Part shown: piece by piece, positions 34,901 to 46,400 of the stretch
How positions within the stretch are numbered: the stretch's first letter is position 1
How the letters are laid out: every line of letters starts with the position of its first letter
Origin: Bilabrum cf. latius
Taxonomy: Eukaryota; Bigyra: Bicosoecida; Bigyra; Bicosoecida
Direction of reading: 5' to 3'
DNA length: 64,000 bases
NCBI GenBank assembly: GCA_965178125.1
Contig: OZ237740.1
Location: 1,364,001 to 1,428,000 of the forward strand
Notes under the pieces: generated by a model
The model's database searches: none
What the model was told of the DNA's origin: nothing
The model's input: the letters and a program-made list of their open reading frames with translations, nothing else
Translations under genes and position numbers: made by a program

Positions 34901-37900
34901 TGCCCTGCGCATGCCCCGCAAGGAAGCTCCCTTGGCTGATCGGCTGCGAGCACCTCCGTCCCGCGCCGTGTGCATGCCCGGCGACGACTGCTTGGAAATA
35001 GCGACTGCTCCAGAGGCAGAGGCAGAACGCGATTCCTTGTCGTTTTCTCGCGGCGCATGGAATGACTTCGAGCTGCGCATGCCGCCAGACCCGGGCATGC
35101 TGGCCTGGGCAGCCAGGAGCGCTTTCTGCCTTCGACTGCTCCCGGCTGCAGTCTTGTCCTCTCGGCCCCGCTGGCTCTGCTTCTCGTCGAGCAACGCCAG
35201 CGCATCCGCCAGAGTACGCCTGCGCCCAGACCGCGCCCTGGTGCCTGCACCTCCTTCCGACTGCGCTGGAGAGCCCACTTTGGTGGCGTTGCCAGTGTAC
35301 GCCGCCACCACTTTGGCTCTCTTCTACAGGCGGGCCAGCAGCTGCTCTTTCTCGCCAGACGTGAGGTCGTGTTGATGACTCTATCGGCTCTGCCTACTCT
35401 TGGCCCCGCTGCGGCGAGACCCCCGAGAGCCTCTCGATGCAATGGATCTGCTGCTGTCGCTCGCCAGTCGTCGCCTGGTCCCGACCGAGGTCGACCTGCG
35501 CACTATCCCTGTGGACGGGCTCTGTGCGCGACTACGAGTCGACTTGGCATACGCATTCGCGCTGGGCTGCGTCTGGCTCCGGGACCTCCGATCATCGTCG
35601 TGCTTGCTCGACTGGTCGCCCGCGACAGAGTCACTTGCTGGCTCGCCAGCTCCCACTGCGGATGCTTGTTCGCCAGACTCCTTCGCGACTCTGGCGGCCT
35701 CCATCGCAGCACGAGCGGCATCTGCCCCCCCAAGCATGGCCTCTACCGAGGACCGCCGATTCTTGCGCCGCTGGCCGGCCGCACTGCTGTCAACTGCGAC
35801 GGCATCCTCTGCAGAGCCCCGCTGCGAGCCAGCATCGCGCGAGATTGAACTCCGTCTCGCTGCGCGGAGCTGTTTGTGCTGCTTATGGTGCCGCCTGCCG
35901 CACCCGTGTTCGGAGTCTGCATCGGACGAGTCGGTTTCGCTGCCAGCATCCCCGCCCTCATGCCGGCGCTGGAACGCGCCTCCCACCGCCCGCATTGCGT
36001 CCGGGTCTCGGTTCACCAGCGCGGCGGCACGAGGAGAGGGCAGGTGGCTCTGCAGCTGACGGGCTGCCTCCTGTACATCTCCCGCCAGCACGGCATCGGC
36101 CGCTAGGCGCAGGCTGCGATCCTCCTTCGACTCGCCCCCGATGGCCGCAGACGTGATCTCGGTGTCTACCTTGCCCCTGCCTCTCGACCAGGAGGGGTGG
36201 TGCCACTGCCGCTGGGTCTCAACAGCAAACAATGTGACCCCGTACAGCCGGTTCATTAGCGCGGCCACCTCAGGAAACGGCCTAGATGCCAGCGCGGGGG
36301 AAAGAGGCACGGCGTACACCTCCTGTCGCATGCCAGAGCAGTACTCGGTGCGCCACGCGCGTCCCTACCGCCTTGCCTGCTCGCGAGTGATGCGCAGCCC
36401 CGCCAGCTTCTCCCCGAAACCCCACCGCTTCCACCTGCCTGCGTCCGGCCCAAGCCCCGCCTCTGCCACCATGGCCTCGGTCTCGTCGTCAACAGCCTCC
36501 CCGTCCCTCAGCTTGGCGCCGGCAGACGCGAGAATCTTGTCCTGCTCTTTGTCTCCGAACGAGCTCACCAGGTTTGCGATGAACGTGCTCATGCCGGGGT
36601 GCAGGCAGGACATGGCCAGCACGGACATGCGGAGGGCCTGCTGGCACACCACCAAATCGGCACTAGCCCAGGAATTGCGGGCCACGGACTCGCGGCGCAG
36701 CAGCTGCAGCAGGACAGGGACCCGCGGCGAAGCATCCCGCACCGCTCGGGCCACAAGCAGTGCAGCGGCATCTGCGGCAAACGCGGCCTCGTCCGAAGTG
36801 TCCCTGCGCATGGAGGTGAACACGAAGACCGCCTCCGCGGTGGACACGGCCACCCGGGCGAGGTCGCTCCTCTGCAGCGGCGAGCCGAGGACGTACTGCA
36901 GCTTGTTCTCGTAGGCCGCCGAGTCCAGCATGGAGAGCCACTCCTCCGAGGGGTGGCTGGGCAGCAGGAACACCACCTTGCGGCGGGTCTCCTCGCCGTG
37001 GTCGGGGTGGAAGAACTCCGCCAGGAAGCGCCCGGCGGACGCGGCCGTGACGTCACCGCATATGATGATGTGTCCATCCGCGCCTCGGTTGAAGGCAGCC
37101 GCGAACGGCGAGTGCCTTGACATGAGTGCCGTGAGCTTGCTCGTCTCGCGTGGCACTGCGGGTAGGAGTGGTGGCGGGGGTACAAAGAAACGGACCAGTT
37201 AGGCAGCGGTTGACCGCAGGTCGGAACACGCACGCATAAACAGAGGCCGGGAGCCATCGCTGTTGCGATAGAAGGCTGTACGGCTCACCGACGATCAGCA
37301 GGACCACGAGGATGGCCACAATGAGTCCCCGCGACAAATCCGTGAGGGGGGAAATGTCTCCGAATCCGACGGTACTAACCTGCAACGGCAGTCGAAACAA
37401 AGTAAAGTGCATTGCACGAGCTAAAGTCAAGCTGGCAGGCGCGCGCAATGAAGCCTTTGCGGCACAGGGCAGGTCTCACGGTAACAAACACGGCGTACAG
37501 CCCCGTGAGGAAACTGAACCTGCACTCCGGGGGCCACAGGTGCTGGGGAATGCCCTCCGTCCTGAACGTTTCCATGTCGCAGGCATAGTCGTCCCTGGCT
37601 GCGTCCGAGAAGCTGCCAGGCACTGAGGTCTCCAGGGTCACCACGATCCCGCTCGCGATGAAAAGGACGGACAGAATGGACACGCCCAGGTACACGGACT
37701 GCCGCAGGATGGTGTTCTCGATGGCAGCCGGGCCCCCGCTGTCCTCCGACTTGACGTCTGCGATGGCCCGGTAGGACCTCAGGATTCGGACGGTGCGGAG
37801 GGCGCGGAGGATGCGGAGGAAACCAAATTGCACGGAGGAAACCACCAGCGTGATGACCGGCAGGATGCTCATGACGTCCACGATCGAGTGCCACCGCAGC

Positions 37901-38499
37901 ACGAACTCGAGACGGTCCTCTGCCGCAAAGAGACGCACCAGGTAGTCCAGGATGAACACGCTGCTGATCATCCAGTCAAGCACAGTCACCCAGAGAGGCA
38001 CCTGCGGAAGAGCGGCCTCATACTCCAAGGTCACTACGTACAGAACGCAGGCCAGCAAGCTGAGCCCAGCCTGGACCATATCGAGCGAGTACACGAAGCC
38101 TGTGTCTCGCAGCAGCCGCTGCAGGTATCGCCTGAGCAGGGTCAGCGGAGACATCTGCGGGCCATCGTCCGGTCGCATGGCCTCAAGAACCTAATTTCGC
38201 AGCACGATTGAAGCTTTCCCCGGTTCTGCTGCGTTTACGCCTCCCAACTGGTGCTGCTACCGCTGCTCTCTTCGCTTCTTTCGCCGGAGTTTCCGCTTCC
38301 GCTTTCGCTCAGCCCGCTCTTGAATCTTTCTAGCCCGTTCAATATCAATGTCATCCTGTGGTTCCGGCTGTGCAGAGTCGTGGGCATGTCGGTGGCCACC
38401 GTGCGTCGCCGCATTGCTGGATTGCTCCGTCCTAGATCCGTGATTGCCCCCCTCAGAGTCGACGGCGTGCTGCTGCTCGCTTGCCATAGCAAGTGCCAT
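28943..38499 (-). CDS. giant BK/Slo-type potassium channel with two RCK domains
   Basis: Three exons (38499-37480, 37379-37289, 37155-28943; introns of 100 and 133 bp) encode 3,107 residues, with about 21 TAGs read as Gln. S1-S4 are visible, with the voltage sensor FLRILRALRTVRILRSYR. The pore VTVSTVGFGDISPLT is created exactly by splicing intron 1. S6 precedes PRETSKLTALM and RCK1 (HIIICGD, about residues 390-690). A disordered linker of roughly 1,100 residues then leads to RCK2 (GQIIITGD at ~1800; FASGTVYLGSTLDSLLCQL at ~2150; YVVTNP and KKDRLFVL near 2440) and a long unstructured tail. This is the Slo1 architecture, gated by voltage and ligands such as Ca2+. ATG 38499 is the first ATG; a TTG-initiated or spliced 5' extension is possible. 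Confidence 0.85.
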
Positions 38500-38974
38500 T
38501 GATAAAGCATCTGCATTTAATGGAGCGGCACCAATTGGACTGGAGGATTGCAAGTACGCTAGCGAACTGCGAGCCGATGGTCGCTCTATGTAGTTATAAA
38601 AGTCTTACCCCCCTAACGCCTCCCAGCCCCCCTCCGGGCCGCTACCCGCAATGCCATAGTGTAATTAAGAGTGCTTCTTGGCGTTCAAGCCGCAAAGCAG
38701 CGGATGCCTCGGCAATGAGAGGCAAAGTTGAAATCGATGGTTGCGACCGCGGCGTGCGACCACACAGAGCTCGCACAGAAGCCTGGGCTCGACATGTTTC
38801 ACCGTTTGTTGCGGCGACAAGAAAGCACTCAAAAGGTTTAGATTCACGCCAAACAAGCGTGCGCGTTGCTGCCATACCGAAAGGGCGGCCACGCGCCAGA
38901 ACGCACGGCGACACGGGGCACTAGGAACTTGGGAGGCTCCACCAGTGCAGGTGCTGCTCCATTTTGGGCGCACA
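38500..38974. other. spacer, 475 bp
   Basis: This lies between the channel start and the amylase stop on the same strand, so it should hold the channel promoter and the start of the amylase's upstream... no gene, RNA or repeat was recognised in it. Confidence 0.5.
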
Positions 38975-40396
38975 TCAGTGGCTGGGACTCAGCACGCGGG
39001 GCATCCCCCCGTTGAGGGTGATCTGGAAGGCCCCGTTGCTGCCCGTGGTCACGCAGTAGGACGCGTCGAAGAGGTCGCACAGCTGTACCCCCGACGCGTA
39101 CGGCGAGTAGGTGATGGGCCTGGTCACGGGCTGTCCGTTGGATCCCACGTTGGTCGTGGCCACGAAGGTTTGGCCCCGGGAGAAGGCGTAGAAGGAGTCG
39201 TCCGCGTACCTCTGCACCTGGGGCTGCGCCCAGACCTGCTGCTGCTGCCTGCCCGCCACCGACGCCTTGATGAACTGGTACAGGGGCGCCTCGGTGTTGT
39301 AGCCCGAGGTCCAAAGCGGCTCGCGGTTGTTCGGGTCATTCCCGCCGTTGAAGCCCTGCTCAGTCCCGTAGTATATGATGGGGATGCCGGTGGAGTAGAG
39401 GACGTACACGATCCCGTTCTTGTACAGCGTCTGGTCCGGCTGGATGCTCAGGAAGCGGGCATTGTCATGGTTGTCGAGAAAGGTGCCCAACAGTCCGCGG
39501 TCGGGGAACGCCGAGTACGCCTTGTCCATGGACTGCAGCTGGTACATGGACTGCTGCTGCGCGAACACGTTGCGCAGCGTGAAGAAGAGCGGGTAGCTCA
39601 GTACCCCGTCGAGCGCAGAGCCCTGGTAGGAGGACACGTAGCCCACGTCCCCATTGAAGACCTCGCCCACGGCGTATGTGCCGGCTGCCTGGTTCCACTG
39701 CTTCCAGAAGGCCTTGTTCACCTCGGGGGTAGTGTCCACGCGGATCCCATCGAAGCCGAAGGTGGACACGGCCGAGCGCACCCAGGCCAGGAGATGCTGC
39801 GAGACGAATGAGCTGTCCTGGTCCAGGTCCGGGAGGCCGGCCAGGCGGCAGTGCTGCACCTGCGGCTGGTTGGTGAAGTCCTCGATGTTGCAGCTCTGCG
39901 GGCACGAGTTGCAGTCGTGGTAATGCTGCGACTGGTTGAATGGGTTGAAGCCGCCGATGTCTTGGATAGAACCGCCCATATGATTGGCTACAACATCAAG
40001 TAGACCAAAAACGCCGTTCGCGTGCATTGTATCCACAAACTTCTGCAGGTCCACGGCGGAACCAAACTTGTCGTTGAGCTGGAGCGGGCTTGCTTGCTTC
40101 GAGCTCGACCAGTAGCCATGGAAAGAGTGGGGGTCGTCCACTTGCCGATCGATCGGCGTGATCCACACTGCATCAAAATTCATTCCAGCGATATACTGGA
40201 ACTTGTTGATGGCTCCCTGGTACGTCCCGCCGCAGTACTCGCTGATATCAGAGCATGCCTGCGTGGAGCCGTCAGTCCTCGCAAATCTGTCAGTGAGAAT
40301 CTAATATACAGTGCGGTTCCTCCAGTCGTTTGGACTCCCAGCCATGGCAGTTGGGGCAACAAGGCACGCTACGGTCGCAAGGCGAAATGTATTCAT
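38975..40396 (-). CDS. secreted alpha-amylase, GH13 (TAKA-amylase type)
   Basis: The single exon from ATG 40396 to TGA 38975-38977 encodes 473 residues. It starts with a signal peptide (MNTFRLATVACLVAPTAMA). The catalytic Asp of GIRVDTT (~221), Glu of VGEVFNGD (~245) and Asp of FLDNHDNARF (~311) are all present. Early motifs LTDRFARTDGST and CGGTYQGAINKFQYI closely match fungal TAKA-amylase, which hydrolyses alpha-1,4 bonds in starch outside the cell. The TAG at 40301-40303 is codon 32, in RTVY-Q-ILTDRF, where Gln is common in relatives. Fungal-like features raise the possibility of lateral transfer, though such amylases also occur in other protists. Confidence 0.92.
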
Positions 40397-41096
40397 GGTG
40401 CTATGACCGTTAGTAAGCTGCACGCTGTAGCAAACGGATCAGTGGGGTACAAATATCCACTGACTTAAGTTGCCACACCACAAGCAAGTAACGAAATAAG
40501 TTGCCACACAAAGCAAATCTAGTTTACTAGAATCTAGTTGCGGAAACAGTGGCGAACCTCTGCGAGCGACTCGGAACGTTCTTTCATCATCACCAAAATC
40601 GTGTCCAATATCTTTGCCGAGCTAACGGTACAATACGCCGTGTATTTGACTGGTACGCCCATCCATTTAACAAAAAATACTATAAGTATGGTAAGTAGCA
40701 CCAATAATGGCGCATTAAAACACTGCACCTCAGTTGGGAGTGGATGCTTGCAAGGTGGGAGCTAGCTGGGAAATTAAAGGTGCACCCGCCTTGCATGCAC
40801 TGGACTTGCTCGCTCCGTCCCGCACCATAGAAAACGACTATTTTATTCATACATTTCCATGCAAGCAGTCATCGGAGATGTAGTCTGTCACGGGACCACC
40901 CGCGGGTGGTATCAGGATTGCGCGCTGCATGCCAGTGGAGGTGAGCTTTTGATCTGTGCTGCCGCAACCGCTACCAGCAGCCGACTGCAGGCTTTTCAAA
41001 GATATAAAGCTTGCCTAACGTTTGGCAAAGCTCTGTTTCTGTAGATCGTAGCTCGATTCTAGCCCATTTCACCCGCCGTGCCAGGTATCGTGCATC
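40397..41096. other. AT-richer spacer, 700 bp
   Basis: This lies between the divergent amylase and ligand-gated channel genes. Base composition drops clearly below the flanking genes, with AT-rich stretches near 40600-40710 and 40840. The short frames on both strands show no family motifs. It probably holds two promoters and possibly a 5' exon of the channel gene. A GTGAGC donor-like site is present near 40940. Confidence 0.5.
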
Positions 41097-41120
41097 GTGT
41101 TTGCCATCCATCATATTGAC

Positions 41121-43187
41121 ATGGTGACACAGACGTTTAAAGCAAAGCTCCAGATAGACCTTCGAGTGCGTCCGAACGTCCAATTTGACAGCGAAAGGTC
41201 GATACCCTCCGGGGACATCTGGCTTGAGCACCCGCCTCTGGCAGCTCCACAGCATCGCGCCGCAGCCATCGCCGGCTGCACGAGCAACAGTCCGGCGGTT
41301 GCATCAAGTGCTAGCATACAGTCTGGGACACGTGATTCTCGAGCGGGCTCTCGCGGGCGGGCCTCTGCTCTGTTGACCCGTTAGTCCTCCTCGAAGTCGA
41401 GCGATGCTGGTAGCGCCGCGGAACCAACGTACGTGATGCGGCAAGGCAGCCGTGGATCGTTCCACGTGCCAGTGGCCCTGTCCGAGCATGAGGGCCAGCT
41501 GCTGCGCCACCCCGACATGTGGCCGCTGGCGGACTGGATCAAGCTGGACAACGCGAGCTCGATCCAGGAGGAGGAGCGCTGGGTCGTCATCGAGAAGGAC
41601 GGAACGATGGCGGCCCGGATCAAGGTGGATGCAACCTTCACCTCGCACATGGACGTGGCGAATCACCCTCTAGACAAGCAAAAGCTCACGGTGCGACTCA
41701 AGGCGGCCGAGCGGGCCCAGCGGCTCTTCTTGCGGTTCAACACGTCCTATCCCTCCACCATCACTTGCGTGGACAACCAAGCGAGCGAGGACAGCAACGG
41801 CGGCAGCTTCCACCTGAAGGACGAGTACGACGTATCACCCATCATCACCATGGCGTTCGGGTTCTCTCCCAAGCGGCTCAGCGGGGCTGGGTACCAGTAC
41901 TCGAGCGTGGACATTCAGATCAACGTGGCGCGCAAGCCCGCTAGCACGGTGGTCGCCATCTTCCTCCCCATGCTGGTGGTGGCGGCCATGAGCTTGTGCA
42001 AATACTACATCCCGCTTGAGCAAGTCTCCGAGCGTATCCAGGCGGACTTTGCCCTTGTGCTGGCTGCCATCGCGATCAAGCAGCAGTCATCCAACGACAG
42101 GCAAACACCGCAGGTGGCCTACCTTACGTGCACCGATTTGTTTTCTATGATCTGTCTCTGCTTGGTTGGCTTGTCCACCTTTGAGCTACTGCTCATTGCT
42201 AGCCTGTCTCCGTATCGCGAGCTGCAGGCCCTCGTGGATAGCGTGTGCTACTGGCTGCTGCTTGTCACGGTGGCGGTGCTCGGAGTCGTGGCTGTGTCGA
42301 TCTGCTTCCATGACCGGCGCATTTGTTGCTGTGGGTGTGTCCCGGGGTGTTGTGGAGGCAGCTGCAGCAGCCTGTCGCAGTACCTGCTACATTGCCTTGG
42401 CAAGTGCTTCCCCTAGCAGTCCACCTCGGGACTTGGGGCCTGGGACAAGAATGAGAAGCAGCGTTTGTACGATGCGAGAGAGGCAAGCGGGCAGCACTAT
42501 GGCGGGAGTGCTGAAGTGCTTCCCGTGCAGCTGCGGGAGGTCAGCACAAGTGACGAGTAGAATAGCATCATGGAGCATGCAGGCAAGCCTGCCGCCGGTG
42601 CAGACCAATGGAAGGACATGAACCTGAGGTGCGCATACGAGGAGTTTGAGCGGCTCGAGTAGAATAACAAGGAGCATCTGCAAAAGGTCAACAGCCGGAA
42701 AGGCGTCGACTTCAGCACCAGCTTGTACTGTCCCGGTGCAAGAGCAGGGTCCAGCTCGAGGTTTACGACGCAGCCGTAGTACCTGTACAACTACGCGCGG
42801 CAAGGTCCGAGCTCCAACTGGACGGCTGGTGCCAGGCACATGATCCAGCGCTCGGACACACAGCTGGAGCGGGAGCTTGGCCGTGGCGTGTCCGAGCGTG
42901 ACGTGTACGAGTACATGAGGCAGCAGTACGCCGACCGAGAGCCAAGAGCAAGCAGCGAGGAGCCAGCACGAGCAACTGCAGAGGCTCAGTTGCCTATTAT
43001 CTCAATAGAAGATGAGGACTCCCCACATACCCCCAAGGCATCCAAGAAGAGGAAGCGAGAGCCCTCCCGAGGACGCCGCGCTGGCACTGGAGGGAGCAGA
43101 GGGCTAGGCACCTCGAGTGAGGCCTCGGGACGCGAGTCGCACCTCGTGCGCAGAAGTAGTCGCAAGCGCAAGAGGGTGTAGCGTTGA
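41121..43187 (+). CDS. pentameric ligand-gated ion channel (Cys-loop superfamily)
   Basis: From the first ATG (41121) to TGA 43185-43187, about 688 residues, crossing six TAGs as Gln. Beta-strand 1 of the extracellular domain is visible (TQTFKAKLQIDLRVRPN), then HPLDKQKLTVRL, equivalent to the F-P-x-D motif. TM1 has the family IFLPMLVVAAM core, TM2 has RIQADFALVLAAIAIKQ, TM3 follows TPQVAYLTCTDLFSMI as in GLIC, and TM4 ends at a Cys-rich stretch. The disulfide Cys-loop pair is not evident, as in prokaryotic members. A ~260-residue cytoplasmic C-terminal tail, reached through TAG at 42414-42416, ends in basic KKRKREPSRGRR and SSRKRKRV patches. Homology starts a few codons before the first ATG, so an upstream exon is likely. 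Confidence 0.8.
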
Positions 43188-43455
43188 ACAACCGCTCTCT
43201 GAATAGGACTGGCGATGGCTGGCAGTGTGGACACACACCTTGAGCACCTAGCCTGTAGTTTGTCAGCTGCACGAAATGTTAGCAATGGCCTCCAACATTA
43301 CAACTGGAGGACCATGGTATTGCAAATAATAAGGACTAAAATATGCATCTTGTCACTATTCAGCTGCCTGCGTGCTCTTACAGATCGGGCCTGCACGTGC
43401 CGCCGACCTACTCCGGACTCCGGATTGCCGCTCTCAACATCATCCGGTCTCATCA

Positions 43456-46400
43456 TCACAGCGATTTCTGGAACCTGGTCTCATCGCACCACTGCCGCGC
43501 GTTCTGGAACATGCGGAGCCAAGGAGACGCCTTGAGCTCCCGCTTCCACTCGGTGGGCATCCACGGCCACTGCCACGTGAGGAAGCAGCGCTCCGGGTGC
43601 GGCATCATTGCCAAGTGCCTGCCGCAGGGGGAGCACAGCCCCGCGATGCCCTGCGGGGACCCGTTCGGATTCAGGGGGTACCGCTCCGTGGGTGCGCCCT
43701 CGTCGTCCACGTACCGCAGGGGGGCCAGCCCGCTCTTCTCCACTGCCTCGAGGACCGCCGGGTCTGGGAAGAAGGCCCTCCCCTCTCCGTGGTCCACGTG
43801 CACGCCCAGCACGGAGCCCTCCATGCCCCGGAGCATCACGGAGGGTGACTTGCCCACGGCGATGCTGCTGAAGCGGCTCTCGAACCGGCGGGAGGCGTTG
43901 TGCACGAACCTCGGCTGCTTGGACGCAGGCAGGCCGAACCCGTCGCCCTTCGCCTCTCCCCCATCGATCTTCCCATCGCCCTCCGCGGCCCCCTGAGGGA
44001 ACGGCACCATGCCCAATAGGCCCATGAGCTGGCACCCATTGCAGACGCCCAGAGAGAATGTGTCCTCGCGCGCCAGGAACCGCTCGAACTGCCCCCGCAC
44101 CTCGGCGCTGAACAGGATCGAACCGGCCCACCCCTTGGCAGAGTCAAGCACGTCCGCAAACGAGAACCCGCCCACGAAGGCGACCCCTCGGAACCTGTCC
44201 AGAGAGGCCCGCCCCTCCTCCAAGTCGCTCATCGAGACGTCCCACGGAGCGAAACCCGCTGCGTAGAAAGCCCCGGCCATTTCCCTGTCCCCATTGGAGC
44301 CCTCGGCGCGCACGATGGCCACGGCGTGCTTGCGGTGGGCGGGGATGGACAGCAGGGGCGCAGGTGTGTCGGCGGGCTCGAAGCCGAGCGCCCACTTGGG
44401 CGCGTGTCTCTCTCGCAGGCCCTTCTGCTCCTGCTCCACGCATGCCAGGTCAGTCTGTCTCCGCTCCAGCTGAAAGGACGTCTCCTCCCACCTGTCCCGC
44501 AGGTCCCGCACGTCGTCCTCCAGCACCACGAGCGCGGCGCTCGCCTCGTCTCCCGCCGTGGGTGCCACCGACACCGACACCTTGGTGCCTGCGGTGGTCT
44601 GCCCGATGACGGCGGCAGGCACCCCCGCCTCCCGGATGGCGCCCACCACCTCGTCCTCCTTGCCCGCGGGCACCTCCAGGACCACGCCCAGCTCCTCGGC
44701 GAAGAGAGAACGCAGCAGGGAACCAACAGCCTCGTCCGAGTCCCCGCTCCAGCCGCTCGGCAGCAGCACATCTGCATCATTGGGTGTACTGTCCTTATCT
44801 TCGTCTCCCTACTCCTCGTCCTCTGCATCGTTGCCCGCCGCGTCCTCCTTCGCCTCCTCTTCCTCCGCACCGCCGGCAGCAGCACCCCCGGCACCGGTCC
44901 CTGCCTTGAGCCCGGGCTCCGCATCCTTCCCCCTGAGCTGCAGCTGCACCCCGCAGTTGCCCGCGAATGCCATCTCCAGCACGGCCACCAGCAGCCCTCC
45001 GTCCGAGACGTCGTGCAGCGACAGCACCTTGGACCCGCTCGCGTCAAGCAGGCCCTGCACCGCGTCAAACCCCCGCCGCAGCACGTCCGCATCGTCCAGG
45101 TCCGGCGGGCAGTCGCCCACCTGCCCGAACACGTGGGCCAGGCTGGAGGCGCCCAGTCGCGCGGGGGCCGCGAGCCCGCCCCCGCGCCTCCCGCTCAGCG
45201 GGACGTGGACCAGCACGGAGGCCCCTGGCGCCTTGAGGTCCGGGGTGGCCACCACCCGGATGTCAGGGCAGGGCGCGTAGGTGGTGATGACCAGCTGCCC
45301 GGGCGCCTTGACCATCTCGTCCCCGGGGCAGCGGGCCGCCATGGAGAGCGAGTCCTTGCCCCCGTCCACCGAGAGCCCCACGGCCTTCATGGCGTCCGAC
45401 ATGGCCACGGCTGCGTCCCAGAGGGCGGCCCCCTCGCCGGGCAGCTTGGCGGCCCACATCCAGTTGGCGCTGCACTTGACGTCTTCCAGCCCCGAGATCC
45501 GGGCGGCCATCAGGTTCGTCACGGCCTCTCCAACTGCCCCCCTAGCCATGGCGGCCGGGTCCAGCAGGGAGCGGATCCCTTGTTCCCCCACGCTGGAGGC
45601 CGTGCCCACGGTGTCCAGGTAGGACGAGGCCGTCACGGAGCAGTCTGCCAGCGGGGTGTGCAGCGGGCCCACGCACTGCTGCTGGGCCACGAGTCCAGTC
45701 ACCGAGCGGTCCACCTTGTTGGTCAGGAACCGCTTCGAGCCCACGCTCATGAGCCGCAGCACGCGATCGAGCGCCGCCCGCGCCGTCAGGTCGGCCGGCA
45801 GCGTCAGCGGGCTCGAGGGTGCGGGAGCGCGCTTGAGCTCGTACGTCTTCGGCTTGAGGCCGCCCAGCACCTTGCCCACGTCGATGCGCACGGGCGTGCT
45901 CCCGTCCTTGCTGTCCTCCACCACCACGTCCGGCTGGTCCTTGACCTCCCCCACGAACTCGCACTCGACGCACTCCCGCTCGCACAGCTCCTTGAACAGG
46001 TCCAGGCTCTCCTTCCGCAGCAGCAGCGCGTCGGACTCCTGGTACTCGGCCCCCCAGATCTCCAGCACCGACATGGTGTGGTCGCCCAGCCGCACCTTGC
46101 GGATGTCGATGCGGCCGCCCATGGGCTCGCAGATCTCCTTGAGCACGTTGCAGTTGCCCCCGGCGCCCTGGTCGTGGATCGACACGATCGGGTTGCGCTC
46201 GCCCAGCTCCACGCATGCGCGGATCACGCGGTTCACCTTCTGCGCCATCTCGGCGTCCCCCCTCTGCACCGCGTTGAAGTCCAGCGCCGCGTCGTTGTCG
46301 CCTTGCATCATGCTCGAAGCCGCGCTCCCGCCCATGCCGATGCGGTAGGCGGGGCCCCCGATCTTGGTGATGACCATGCCCTCCTCCGGGGCGTCCTTGA

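Noticed and set aside
40534-40765. short overlapping frames on both strands in the AT-rich spacer
   Set aside because: About 65-75 residues, no motif, no coding-like composition; expected by chance in AT-rich DNA.
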